Source: Bacillus sp. Marseille-Q3570
Lineage (GTDB): Bacteria; Bacillota; Bacilli; Bacillales; Fictibacillaceae
Reading direction: 5' to 3'
Length of the DNA stretch: 64,000 bases
Assembly: GCF_946151055.1 (NCBI RefSeq)
Contig: NZ_CAMGYZ010000004.1
Coordinates: 62,001-126,000, forward strand
Shown: one piece after another, positions 44,748-52,493 of the stretch
How the letters are laid out: every line of letters starts with the position of its first letter
How positions within the stretch are numbered: position 1 is the stretch's first letter
Position numbers and translations under genes: made by a program
The notes under the pieces: model-generated
Told to the model about the DNA's origin: nothing
Databases searched by the model: none
The model's input: only the letters and a program-made list of their open reading frames with translations

Positions 44748-44999
44748 GTACCAGGCACCATTTTGTAAGCCCTGGTACGAAAGGGTTCATGATGGGTGCC
44801 AGGCACCAAATGAAACCCGTTGAGCCGCAAGGGATCCGTTTTGGTGCCTGGCACCGTTTTGAAAGCCCTGGTATGAAAGGGTTCTTGATGTGTGCCAGGC
44901 ACCAAATGAAACCCGTTGAGCTGCAAGGGATCCGATTCGGTGCCTGGCACTTTTTGAAAACCGTTGGGGCACAAGGGCTAAATTGTGGTACCTGGTACA
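44748..44999. repeat. GTGCC(A/T)GGCAC palindrome cluster R7
   Basis: Six cores at about 46-50-bp spacing. The unit with CCGTTGAGC(C/T)GCAAGGGATC occurs twice, so this cluster has an internal tandem duplication of about 92 bp. It ends in the conserved unit and is followed by a palindrome pair. With the palindromes it fills the 541-base gap between the regulator gene and the coiled-coil gene. Confidence 0.85.
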
Positions 45000-45027
45000 A
45001 TATTTGGTCGACAACTTTCGGATTTGT

Positions 45028-45102
45028 TCAATCAAGCGTTTGATTAGATGGTTAAGTTGGTGCTATATTAAGTTCTGAGGTTTTAATCAAACGTTTGTTT
45101 AA
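45028..45102. repeat. Paired 20-bp palindromes, copy 3
   Basis: 45028-45047 and 45083-45102 (TTAATCAAACGTTTGTTTAA), 55 bp apart. Flank GTCGACAACTTTCGG resembles the other copies. Confidence 0.75.
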
Positions 45103-45227
45103 TGATGGTATCGGTAACTATTGATTATCTTTCTAGTAACCTTTTACTAACTTTAAGAGTTTGAATAAAGTCTCTTATTTATAGTATGAGCTAAATGATA
45201 TACTGGGTGGGAAAGGTGGTGAATAAA

Positions 45228-45452
45228 ATGGAAAATCAGATTTTGCAAGCTATTAAAGAACTTCAAGACCAAATGAATGAGGGGTTTAACGGACTAAATA
45301 CTAGAATAGATAAACTTGAGAATAGGATGGGGAGACTTGAAGAAGGTCAACAGGACATTCATGAACAATTGGAGTTGTTAGTCGAAGAACATTGGCAAAA
45401 CAAAACGGATATTCGTAAGCTCAAGAAAACAATTCGTCTGGCACAAGATTAA
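45228..45452 (+). CDS. Small coiled-coil protein of unknown function
   Basis: A 74-residue, highly charged protein. Residues ~4-55 show a strong heptad pattern (LQAIKELQDQMNEGFNGLNTRIDKLENRM), then a basic C-terminus KLKKTIRLAQD. No signal peptide or membrane segment. ATG 45228 is chosen because AAAGGTGGTGA lies 5 bases upstream. It stands alone between two palindrome pairs. It resembles small coiled-coil proteins common in Bacillaceae, for which no function is known to me. Confidence 0.7.
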   Translation: MENQILQAIKELQDQMNEGFNGLNTRIDKLENRMGRLEEGQQDIHEQLELLVEEHWQNKTDIRKLKKTIRLAQD

Positions 45453-45589
45453 TCTATCACTTCTTCAATAATTTAATGTGTTCCCCAAATACTGTGCCTC
45501 AATCCCAAGCTACTCTTTCACTTCATTAATTCTTCTTACATTCTCCATCAATAATATATTTTTTGATAGGCGACAAATTTTTCGTTTGT

Positions 45590-45725
45590 TCAATCAAACG
45601 TTTGTTTAAACATGCAAATGAACTGTGATACATAGCAATCAAATGTTTGATTAACAAGAAAGGTGCCAGGTACACTTTAGGAAGCCAGTCCTATCAATGG
45701 TTTCAAAAGTGTACCTGGCACCGAG
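45590..45725. repeat. Paired 20-bp palindromes (copy 4) followed by short cluster R8
   Basis: Palindromes at 45590-45609 (TCAATCAAACGTTTGTTTAA) and 45635-45654 (ATCAAATGTTTGATTAA core), only 45 bp apart, are followed by one GTGCCAGGTAC...GTACCTGGCAC hairpin (45663-45722). Here the palindromes precede the GTGCC repeat instead of following it. The 45453-45589 stretch holds no gene I can see. Confidence 0.75.
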
Positions 45726-45751
45726 GTTTACTGAAAATGGCACCGATGTAC

Positions 45752-47218
45752 TTACGCGCTCCAGAAACGTTGGATGATTTCTTGTTGTTGGAGTTGGTGT
45801 TTGTGCTGGGTGATGAGGCTGACGAGTACATAGCCTACAAAGGACAGCACTACTGGTACCACGACGGTGTGCATGCCGAACAGGTTCGGTGCGGTCAGGT
45901 GGATGATCATGTATGAGCCGACTCCGATGATCATCGAGGCGAATGCTCCGTAGGCGTTGCCTTTTTTCCAGTACAATCCGAGCACGACCGGCCAGATAAA
46001 TGCGGCTTCAAGGCCTCCAAACGCAAATAAATTCAACCAGATCAGGAAGTCCGGTGGATCGATCGCCATCAGGAATACCAGGATCCCGAGAATAGCTGTA
46101 ACCCCAATGCTCAATGTTTTTACCTGGCGTTGTGAAGCTGTCGGTTTTACATAGTTCACATAAACGTCCTTGATGACCGCGGAACTGACGAGCAAAAGCA
46201 ACGAATCGACTGTCGACATGACAGCTGCCATCGGTGCGGCAAGAACGATTCCCGCAAGCCATCCCGGAAGCACTTCCAAGGCCACGAGCGGCATGACTTT
46301 GTCCCCGACTTCGATCCCCGGCACGACCACTCGCGCAAAGACTCCGATCAAGTGCATCCCGAGCATGATGAATCCGACGACGAGCGTCCCGATGATTATC
46401 GCTTTGTGCATCGCTTTCGAATCACGGTAAGACATGGCTCGGACGGCGACTTGCGGCAACCCGATGACCCCTACCCCGACCAAAATCCAAAAAGATGACA
46501 CGAACAACGGTGTCAACGACCCATCCGCTCCGAATGGTGAAACGAGGTCAGGGTTTTCAACAGCCAGTTCCGTCATGATGTTCGAGATTCCCCCACCTGC
46601 TACAATGGTTCCGATCAACAAGAGCAAGGTCCCGATGAACATGACGATCCCCTGCAGACTGTCGGTGATCGCAACAGCCCGGAAACCGCCGATCACGACA
46701 TACACGAGTACGGAACTCGCAAAAATGAACAACGAAGCTGTATAGGAAAGCCCTGTGAACGACTCGATCAGCCTGCCTCCCCCAACCCACTGGGCAGCCA
46801 TCGCACTGAAAAGGAAGATGACGATGCTCGCTGCTGAAAGCAACACGACCCACGTGTTCTGGTATCTTTCTTTTAAAAAGTCGATCAGTGTGACGGCGTT
46901 GATTTTTCGAGCGACAATCGCGAACTTTTTCCCTAAAACCGCAAGCGTAAAATACCCGGTGACGAGCTGTGACATCGCGAGGAGCACCCATCCGAGTCCA
47001 AGATTATACGCAACACCAGGTCCGCCGATGAAACTGCTCGCACTTCCGAAGGTCGCGACCATCGTCAACGCTAAAATGAAGCCGTTCAGCTGGCGGCTCC
47101 CCAAAAAGTACTCCTGCAAAAAATCCGGAGCTTTCCTTATGTACTTTGACGAATACGTCCCGATCAAAAAGACGATGACAAGAAAACCAAAGAGAGGTAT
47201 GATGACATCCCAATTCAT
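45752..47218 (-). CDS. panF: Sodium/pantothenate symporter
   Basis: A 488-residue SSS-family carrier with about 13 helices. PanF-like stretches: EYFLGSRQLNGFILALTMVATFGSASSFIGGPG near 36-68, TLIDFLKERYQNTWV near 110, TDSLQGIVMF, LPQVAVRAMSYRDSKAMHKAI near 255 and APMAAVMSTVDSLLLLVSSAVIKD near 327. It probably takes up pantothenate with sodium. The start overlaps the yhdT-like gene by 4 bases, the arrangement known for yhdT-panF. Its C-terminal stop lies 27 bases from repeat R8. Confidence 0.9.
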   Translation of the reverse strand: MNWDVIIPLFGFLVIVFLIGTYSSKYIRKAPDFLQEYFLGSRQLNGFILALTMVATFGSASSFIGGPGVAYNLGLGWVLLAMSQLVTGYFTLAVLGKKFAIVARKINAVTLIDFLKERYQNTWVVLLSAASIVIFLFSAMAAQWVGGGRLIESFTGLSYTASLFIFASSVLVYVVIGGFRAVAITDSLQGIVMFIGTLLLLIGTIVAGGGISNIMTELAVENPDLVSPFGADGSLTPLFVSSFWILVGVGVIGLPQVAVRAMSYRDSKAMHKAIIIGTLVVGFIMLGMHLIGVFARVVVPGIEVGDKVMPLVALEVLPGWLAGIVLAAPMAAVMSTVDSLLLLVSSAVIKDVYVNYVKPTASQRQVKTLSIGVTAILGILVFLMAIDPPDFLIWLNLFAFGGLEAAFIWPVVLGLYWKKGNAYGAFASMIIGVGSYMIIHLTAPNLFGMHTVVVPVVLSFVGYVLVSLITQHKHQLQQQEIIQRFWSA

Positions 47219-47505
47219 TCGGCGTCCTCCTCTCTGTCCTCAAAAGGCACCTCGAGGAAAAATAATTTCACCATGACAAAAACGAGCGTTGAAAAAAGCA
47301 GGAAGCCGACGATGCAGCTGTAGAAAAACCACGCTGGAAATCCGAAAATGTACGTATATTCTTCGACCGGTTTTCTGCCTAAGCCATAGGCAAAAGCGAA
47401 CCACCAGATGAAGTTGAACACGGCCAGGATGACACCCATCAAGGCTTCACGGTTGGCTATTTTGAAACGCAGATCATCTCGTTTTTGGGTGCGTCCATCC
47501 CCCAT
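47215..47505 (-). CDS. yhdT: YhdT-family (DUF997) small membrane protein
   Basis: A 96-residue protein with two membrane helices (about 24-42 and 55-82). The family stretch FNFIWWFAFAYGLG and the YIFGFPAWFFYSC loop are clear. It precedes panF with a 4-base overlap, which is the known gene order; it may help PanF fold or function. Confidence 0.85.
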   Translation of the reverse strand: MGDGRTQKRDDLRFKIANREALMGVILAVFNFIWWFAFAYGLGRKPVEEYTYIFGFPAWFFYSCIVGFLLFSTLVFVMVKLFFLEVPFEDREEDAE

Positions 47506-47638
47506 TACAATCCCTCAAATCTATCAGACTAGCTTTTGTTCACTATTTTAACAGAACGGATTCGTAGACTCGACAATTTCTTTCTATCACTTTCACTTCG
47601 CTAATTACGAATCGTTTCCTCTATTGTAAAAAATTATG

Positions 47639-47667
47639 TTTTGATAGAATTGCGATTGCTGTATAAT
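47639..47667 (+). promoter_or_regulatory. Candidate promoter of the LCP gene
   Basis: TATAAT at 47662-47667 with TTTTGA 17 bases upstream (TTGATA would leave only 15). The leader is about 40 bases. Confidence 0.55.
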
Positions 47668-47711
47668 CGAGTTAGATGTGAAATTTTTGAATTAAGAGGG
47701 GTCATTAGTAT

Positions 47712-48659
47712 ATGTTGAAAAAATTCATCTGGGGATTTGTCATTGTTTTGGGAATAGCGGTAGTCGGTATCGGAGGCTACGCTTATTATTTGTATGATTC
47801 GGTCAAAGATACGGCTAACGATATCCATGAACCGATCGACCCTGAGCGGGATAAGAATGTGCCTAAACCGAAAGTGGATAAATCTGAAAAAGAACCGATC
47901 TCGATTTTGCTGTTAGGTGTCGATGAACGGAAAAATGATAGCGGCAGATCGGATACGATGGTAGTCATTACGGTGAATCCTCACGATGATTCGATGATCA
48001 TGTTCAATATTCCACGGGATACACGTACGGAAATCATCGGTAAAGGTTTTGACGATAAAATCAACCATGCTTATGCATTCGGTGGCACGAAAATGGCTGT
48101 GGAAACGGTCGAGAATTTCTTGGATATACCGATCAATTACTACATCAAGGTGAACATGGAATCATTCCAGGATATCGTCAATGCGGTTGATGGTGTGACG
48201 GTGAAGAACAGCTTTGGTTTCAATGCTGGCGGTTATGAATTTCCTTCAGGTGAGATTGAGCTTGATAATGGGAAAGAAGCGCTGGCTTATGTCAGGATGC
48301 GGAAGCAGGATCCTAAGGGGGATCTAGGCAGGAATGAACGCCAACGCCAGATCATCAGAGGAGTCATTGATAAAGGCGCTCGTGTTTCCTCGATCACAAA
48401 ATTTGATGATGTGCTGGATGTCATCAGCAGTAACGTGAAAACGAATATGACGTTCGCTGAGATGAAGGATATCCAGGAGAATTACAAAGGCGCACGAAAG
48501 AATATTGAAACATTTGAAGTTAAGGCGACAGAAAAATATATCAATAACATCTTCTACTTTATCGTTTCTGACGAAGAACGGAACCAAATCCGTTCTAAGC
48601 TGAAAGAACACCTTGAAATCGAAAGCCAATCCGTGTCTGAAAACGGAGACGCAGCTTGA
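47712..48659 (+). CDS. LCP-family (LytR-CpsA-Psr) cell-wall glycopolymer ligase
   Basis: A 315-residue membrane-anchored enzyme. One helix at about 5-27; the LCP domain (about 65-230) has the ILLLGVDERKNDSGRSDTMVVITVNP and IPRDTRTEI stretches, with the conserved Asp and Arg residues that bind polyprenyl pyrophosphate and metal; FGGTKMAVETVENFLDIPINYYIKVN and YVRMRKQDPKGDLGRNERQRQII follow. It attaches teichoic acid or another glycopolymer to peptidoglycan. It is a TagU/LytR relative. Monocistronic, with its own terminator. Confidence 0.93.
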   Translation: MLKKFIWGFVIVLGIAVVGIGGYAYYLYDSVKDTANDIHEPIDPERDKNVPKPKVDKSEKEPISILLLGVDERKNDSGRSDTMVVITVNPHDDSMIMFNIPRDTRTEIIGKGFDDKINHAYAFGGTKMAVETVENFLDIPINYYIKVNMESFQDIVNAVDGVTVKNSFGFNAGGYEFPSGEIELDNGKEALAYVRMRKQDPKGDLGRNERQRQIIRGVIDKGARVSSITKFDDVLDVISSNVKTNMTFAEMKDIQENYKGARKNIETFEVKATEKYINNIFYFIVSDEERNQIRSKLKEHLEIESQSVSENGDAA

Positions 48660-48705
48660 ATAGAGAAGAAAAAATGTGATGCAAGTTATGTGAATGGCAC
48701 AAGGG

Positions 48706-48743
48706 AACCACTGGACCGTAAACACGGACCAGTGGTTTTTTTC
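48706..48743 (+). terminator. Terminator of the LCP gene
   Basis: AACCACTGGACCG pairs with CGGACCAGTGGTT with one A-A mismatch, loop TAAACA, followed by seven T. Confidence 0.9.
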
Positions 48744-48763
48744 GTTTTAGTGGCGATAGCTTT

Positions 48764-48969
48764 CGGTGCCTGGCACGACAATTTCGCCCTTGTGCGCCAA
48801 CGGTTTTCGCGAGGTGCCTGGCACCGAAGCAAAACCCTTGGGGCTGTTACGGTTTGAAAGTGTACCAGGCACGCATTTGAAACCCTTGCGGCTGAAGGGA
48901 TTTGAATGTGTGCCTGGCACCGGCTGGAAAGCCTTGGTATGGTTGACTTCTTTTTCGGTGCCTGGCACC
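48764..48969. repeat. GTGCC(A/T)GGCAC palindrome cluster R9 (inverted orientation)
   Basis: Five cores. The conserved unit is at the left end in reverse (CGCCCTTGTGCGCCAACGG). R9 and R10 have the same orientation and begin alike. The 417-base gap between the LCP and lipid kinase genes holds only the terminator, this cluster and a start-proximal leader. Confidence 0.85.
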
Positions 48970-49076
48970 CTGAGGTTTTTTAATGTGTGTCATCCAAGGT
49001 TAGGCTGCGGTGATTGGGGGTATTAGTGTTGTATATTCTTACTGTTCGAGTCGATTTTCAAGGGGGGATGTATGTT

Positions 49077-49958
49077 GTGAAGAAAGCGATGATCATTGTA
49101 AATCCGTCTTCAGGTAAAGAAGAAGCTGAAAAAAATAAGTCCAAGGTCGAGGATCTCCTACGTAAGAAAGGTTATGACGTCATCATCAAGCTCACAGAAA
49201 AAGAACTGGATGCGATGGAGTTTGCCCGGACGTCTTGTTTGGAAGCATTCGATATCGTGGTCTCCATGGGCGGCGACGGGACGCTGAACGAAACGGTGAA
49301 CGGTCTTGCCGGTCAAAAGCATTGCCCGAATTTCGGGATCATCCCGATGGGGACAGTGAACGATTTTGCTAGAGCCCTCAATATCCCTCTCGATTTTGAT
49401 GAAGCCGTCGAATTGATCGAGAAAGGTGAAACACGTGCGGTTGATATCGGAAAAGTGAACGATCGATATTTTATGAATATCATAGCGGTCGGTGCTATTG
49501 CTGAAGCGACATATCAGGTATCGCCAAAGCAGAAAACGATGCTTGGCCCTGTCGCATATATGATCGAAGGACTCAAGACACTGACTTCAAAAACCGCTTA
49601 TGACATTGAACTGAAGCATGATCATGGCACATGGAAGGGTGATGCCCTCCTGGTATTGGCAGCCCTGACGAACTCCGTCGGCGGCTTTGAAAAAATCGCT
49701 CCCGATGCTGAGGTCGATGATGGAAAGCTGAAATGCCTGGTCGTCCATGATGTTTCCTTGCCAAAGTTCATCAAGATCGGTACTGAACTTTTACAAGGGG
49801 AACACATCCATGACGACAAGATTGAATACATCACCACATCGAAGCTTGAAATCACATCTTCGGAAAAACTTCATTCTAACATCGATGGCGAGGAAGGCGA
49901 CCCGCTCCCTCTTAAAATCGAGATGTTGCCGAAGCATCTTGATATTTACGTCCCTTGA
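49077..49958 (+). CDS. Diacylglycerol/lipid kinase (DgkB/YegS family)
   Basis: A 293-residue kinase. ATP-site features: IIVNPSSGKEEAEKN near the start, VSMGGDGTLNETVNGLAG near 60-77, and PMGTVNDFARALNIP near 92. The C-terminal beta-sandwich ends in IDGEEGDPLPLKIEMLPKHLDIYVP. The likely start is GTG 49077, nine bases after GGGGGG; an upstream TTG frame to 49014 lacks a ribosome site. Members phosphorylate diacylglycerol, keeping lipoteichoic-acid by-product low, or related lipids. It follows the LCP gene by about 400 bases. Confidence 0.9.
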   Translation: MKKAMIIVNPSSGKEEAEKNKSKVEDLLRKKGYDVIIKLTEKELDAMEFARTSCLEAFDIVVSMGGDGTLNETVNGLAGQKHCPNFGIIPMGTVNDFARALNIPLDFDEAVELIEKGETRAVDIGKVNDRYFMNIIAVGAIAEATYQVSPKQKTMLGPVAYMIEGLKTLTSKTAYDIELKHDHGTWKGDALLVLAALTNSVGGFEKIAPDAEVDDGKLKCLVVHDVSLPKFIKIGTELLQGEHIHDDKIEYITTSKLEITSSEKLHSNIDGEEGDPLPLKIEMLPKHLDIYVP

Positions 49959-50062
49959 CTCAAAAGGAGGCTGATATTTGTCAGCCAACCTCTATTAAAT
50001 TCGCTCCATTTCAGGGGCGGTTCCTTAGGGTCCATTCACCCTGCTCCTGACTGAATAAACTC

Positions 50063-50315
50063 CGTTTCGGGACAGCTCAGCGCCTTTTTCACCTGTTCCT
50101 GTCCTGTATCGCCTCGTTTCGAGACAGCTCCACGCCTTTTTCACCTGCTCCTGTCCCGTATCTCCTCGTTTCGGGACAGCCCCACGCCTTTTCCACCTGC
50201 TCCTGTCCCGTATCGCCTCGTTTCGAGACAGCTCCACACCTTTTCCACCTGTTCCTGTCTCGTATCCCTCGTTTCGGGACAGCATCTCGCCTTTTTCACC
50301 TGTTCCTGTCCCTAT
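50063..50315. repeat. Tandem 52-bp hairpin repeat, five units
   Basis: Units start at 50063, 50115, 50167, 50219 and 50270 (52, 52, 52, 51 and about 46 bases). Each reads CGTTTCGGGACAGC, a spacer with CGCCTTTTTCACCTG, then CTGTCCCG. GGGACAG and CTGTCCC form a stem. In unit 4 both arms changed to GAGACAG and CTGTCTC, a compensatory pair. A degenerate partial unit lies before 50063. With the hairpin at 50340 it fills the gap between the lipid kinase and the PLD-family gene. Confidence 0.88.
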
Positions 50316-50339
50316 CACACACACCTCCAAACCCAAAAC

Positions 50340-50371
50340 AGACCTCGTCAGCCTAAAACTGATGAGGTCTT
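50340..50371. terminator. Terminator between the lipid kinase and PLD-family genes
   Basis: AGACCTCGTCAG pairs with CTGATGAGGTCT (one G-T pair), seven-base loop. It is four bases from the stop of the minus-strand gene, and the minus-strand tail is GTTTTGGGTTT. It may act in both directions. Confidence 0.65.
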
Positions 50372-50375
50372 TCTT

Positions 50376-51818
50376 TCAATAGGTCGTCAATCGTAAAAAT
50401 TTCTGTACAGCATAAACGCCACGTTGCAGCGGAGAGAGCTTTGTTTCATTCTTTTCATAAGCGACGGTATATAAGCCGCCCTCGTTGTTCCAAATCCGAT
50501 TGAAGTAATGATCGGTTTTTTTCATGAGTTCTGAATCAGTTGGTCCTTTGATTTGCAGGTCCGCTTCCAGATTGAAAGCTTCCAAGTTCCTTTTTGTATA
50601 GTTGGCCGAACCGGCTATGATCGTTGCTTCCTTCCCACTTTTGATGAACATCATTTTTGTATGATATTGCTCAATCCCGGTATTGTACCAGCGGATTTCA
50701 ATTTGGCCATTAGAATCCTCCATTATTTCTTCTGCAACCGGAATATTTGGAAGTCCGGTTTTCTTATTTCCGAAAGCCGTCTTATTCGGATCCAATACCA
50801 TTTCAACGTCCACTCCACGGTCGGCAGCCTCAAGAAGTGGTCCGATGATGGAACGGTCCGCAATGTAAAACATCCCTAGGTGGATTTCATCGCCTTTTTT
50901 CGTCTGTTCAATTGCTTCCACGATCTGTTTATGTGTTTTTCCTTCTGTATAGTACTGGATCTGGTATTGCCCATTCTTTTGGTCATTTTTCGCCTTGTAG
51001 GTTGGCAGGTCGATCCCTTTTTCAGACATGTCCACGACCGCTTGCTCAGCATTGATGATCTCTTGAATGATCGGTCCTTCGACTTCAAAAGCGACATTCC
51101 CGTGATAAGCTGAAGCATCATGCGGATTTCCCGAAGTAACGAGTGCTGTTTTATCCGTCGCAACGACTTTGCGGTGATTCGCTTTTACATTTAAAAGTTT
51201 CAGGTAAGATCGAGCTGTCATGTCCGGTGCAGTGCTCGCAAAAGGATTACGGACCCAGCCCTCCCCTTTTTGACCGAACCATTGGAAAAACATCCGCCAC
51301 ACTCCCGAGTATAATGGCGAAGAATCTCGCAGCCGTTCTAAATTCGTGTATACGACTTCAACACCGTTCTCCTCTAGTTTCGAAAGGAGTTTGGATTGAT
51401 ACGACCGATAGCCGGTGTTGACCTCATCCGATATGAAAACGACTTTGATATCAGGATTCTCCTGTTTCTTTTTGATGATCGTATTCGTAAGGTTTTCACT
51501 TATCGGCGGAAAAGACTGATCCGGCTCATAATAGCCATTGAATAAAAACATATCGATGACGATGAAATCATCCGCCTCCATGATGATTTCGTTTATTCGT
51601 TCAAAGATTTCAAGTTCGTGTACTTTCTTGCCGTCTTTTTGATAAGTCAGATCGTGATAGAACTTTACATCATCCACTTCGTATACATCGCTTTGATAGG
51701 CAACCCCTTCAGGAATCGATTTGTAGGTGTGATACACCATTGTAGCTATGTAAATCAGTAGAAGGATACCAACTAGAGTCCAGATGACCGGCTTTTTCCC
51801 CATATTCAACTTTTTCAA
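50376..51818 (-). CDS. Phospholipase D-family membrane protein (cardiolipin-synthase-like)
   Basis: A 480-residue protein with one N-terminal helix (about 10-30) and two HKD-type catalytic motifs: NHRKVVATDKTALVTSGNPHD near 215 and YHTKMMFIKSGKEATIIAGSANYTKRN near 398. The first motif has His-Arg-Lys in the expected HxK pattern; the later residues are Thr-Asp-like rather than the exact consensus. TTG 51818 is chosen for GGAGG nine bases upstream; alternatives are ATG 51803 or an upstream frame. The role may be phospholipid transfer or nuclease-like hydrolysis outside the membrane; not certain. Confidence 0.82.
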   Translation of the reverse strand: MKKLNMGKKPVIWTLVGILLLIYIATMVYHTYKSIPEGVAYQSDVYEVDDVKFYHDLTYQKDGKKVHELEIFERINEIIMEADDFIVIDMFLFNGYYEPDQSFPPISENLTNTIIKKKQENPDIKVVFISDEVNTGYRSYQSKLLSKLEENGVEVVYTNLERLRDSSPLYSGVWRMFFQWFGQKGEGWVRNPFASTAPDMTARSYLKLLNVKANHRKVVATDKTALVTSGNPHDASAYHGNVAFEVEGPIIQEIINAEQAVVDMSEKGIDLPTYKAKNDQKNGQYQIQYYTEGKTHKQIVEAIEQTKKGDEIHLGMFYIADRSIIGPLLEAADRGVDVEMVLDPNKTAFGNKKTGLPNIPVAEEIMEDSNGQIEIRWYNTGIEQYHTKMMFIKSGKEATIIAGSANYTKRNLEAFNLEADLQIKGPTDSELMKKTDHYFNRIWNNEGGLYTVAYEKNETKLSPLQRGVYAVQKFLRLTTY

Positions 51819-51910
51819 TTGACAATTCCTCCGTCTCAAAACTCCATTTGTATTTAACTTCTGAAAACCCACCGCTACCTATACATTCCCCAAACTATCG
51901 CAAGTTAAGC

Positions 51911-52114
51911 GGTGCCTGGCACGACAATTCCCCCCTTCTCCCCCAACGGTTCTGAGATAGTGCCTGGCACCAAAACAAAACCCTTGTCGTCGTTGAGGTC
52001 TCAGATGGTGCCAGGTACACTTTTCAAAGCGTTGGGGCGCAAGGGGTTTGGATTGGTGTCAGGCACCAGGTGGGAACCCTTGGTACGCTTGGCTTCTTTT
52101 TCGGTGCCTGGCAC
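51911..52114. repeat. GTGCC(A/T)GGCAC palindrome cluster R10 (inverted orientation)
   Basis: Cores, one with variant GTGTCAGGCAC, at about 48-bp spacing. The conserved unit is at the left end in reverse. It fills most of the 339-base gap before the small membrane-protein gene. Confidence 0.85.
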
Positions 52115-52157
52115 CAATGTTATAATATGGATAACAATATGATATTGGAGGGATTTG

Positions 52158-52424
52158 GTGAAAAAGCATTTCATCGGGTTTGTGGTTTTTGCGGCTTTGG
52201 GGGTTTTGCTTTTTATGAAAGGAATGGATTTGAGAGCGCTTGGTACGGATGTTGATGGGGATGGCATCGGAATCAGTTTCTTGGGGATGGAAATTGCTGA
52301 TCGTGTTCCTGAAAGTGAAATTCCGGCCCATGCAAAAAGCTTTTTCGTTATAAGTGGTATCATTACGGTGATTGGTTTGATATTTTTGACACTACCTTTT
52401 GTGAAGTCTCGGAAGACAGCCTAA
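52158..52424 (+). CDS. Small two-helix membrane protein of unknown function
   Basis: An 88-residue protein with helices at about 5-20 and 64-82, linked by a mostly hydrophilic loop containing TDVDGDGIGISFLG. GTG 52158 follows GGAGGG by five bases. I do not recognise its family. TATAAT at 52120-52125, inside or just after R10, may be its -10 box, meaning the repeat could influence its promoter. A strong bidirectional terminator follows. Confidence 0.7.
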   Translation: MKKHFIGFVVFAALGVLLFMKGMDLRALGTDVDGDGIGISFLGMEIADRVPESEIPAHAKSFFVISGIITVIGLIFLTLPFVKSRKTA

Positions 52425-52429
52425 ATTTA

Positions 52430-52476
52430 ATGCCTGGTAAAGTGGTGAATTACGAATACCACTTACCAGGCATTTT
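52430..52476. terminator. Bidirectional terminator
   Basis: ATGCCTGGTAA...GTGGT pairs with ACCAC...TTACCAGGCAT, with one bulged A, followed by six T on the plus strand; the minus strand also has a T-rich tail. It serves the small membrane-protein gene and the converging nuclease gene. Confidence 0.88.
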
Positions 52477-52493
52477 TTACACTTCTTATTTTA

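Noticed and set aside
44748-44999. Regularly spaced repeats that look like a CRISPR array
   Set aside because: Cores occur in both complementary orientations, the spacers are conserved and half-palindromic, and there are no cas genes in the window.
50025-50336. Minus-strand frame of 103 codons with GTGEKG-like repeats
   Set aside because: It is the 52-bp tandem repeat read as protein. 52 is not a multiple of three, so the repeat does not keep one frame.
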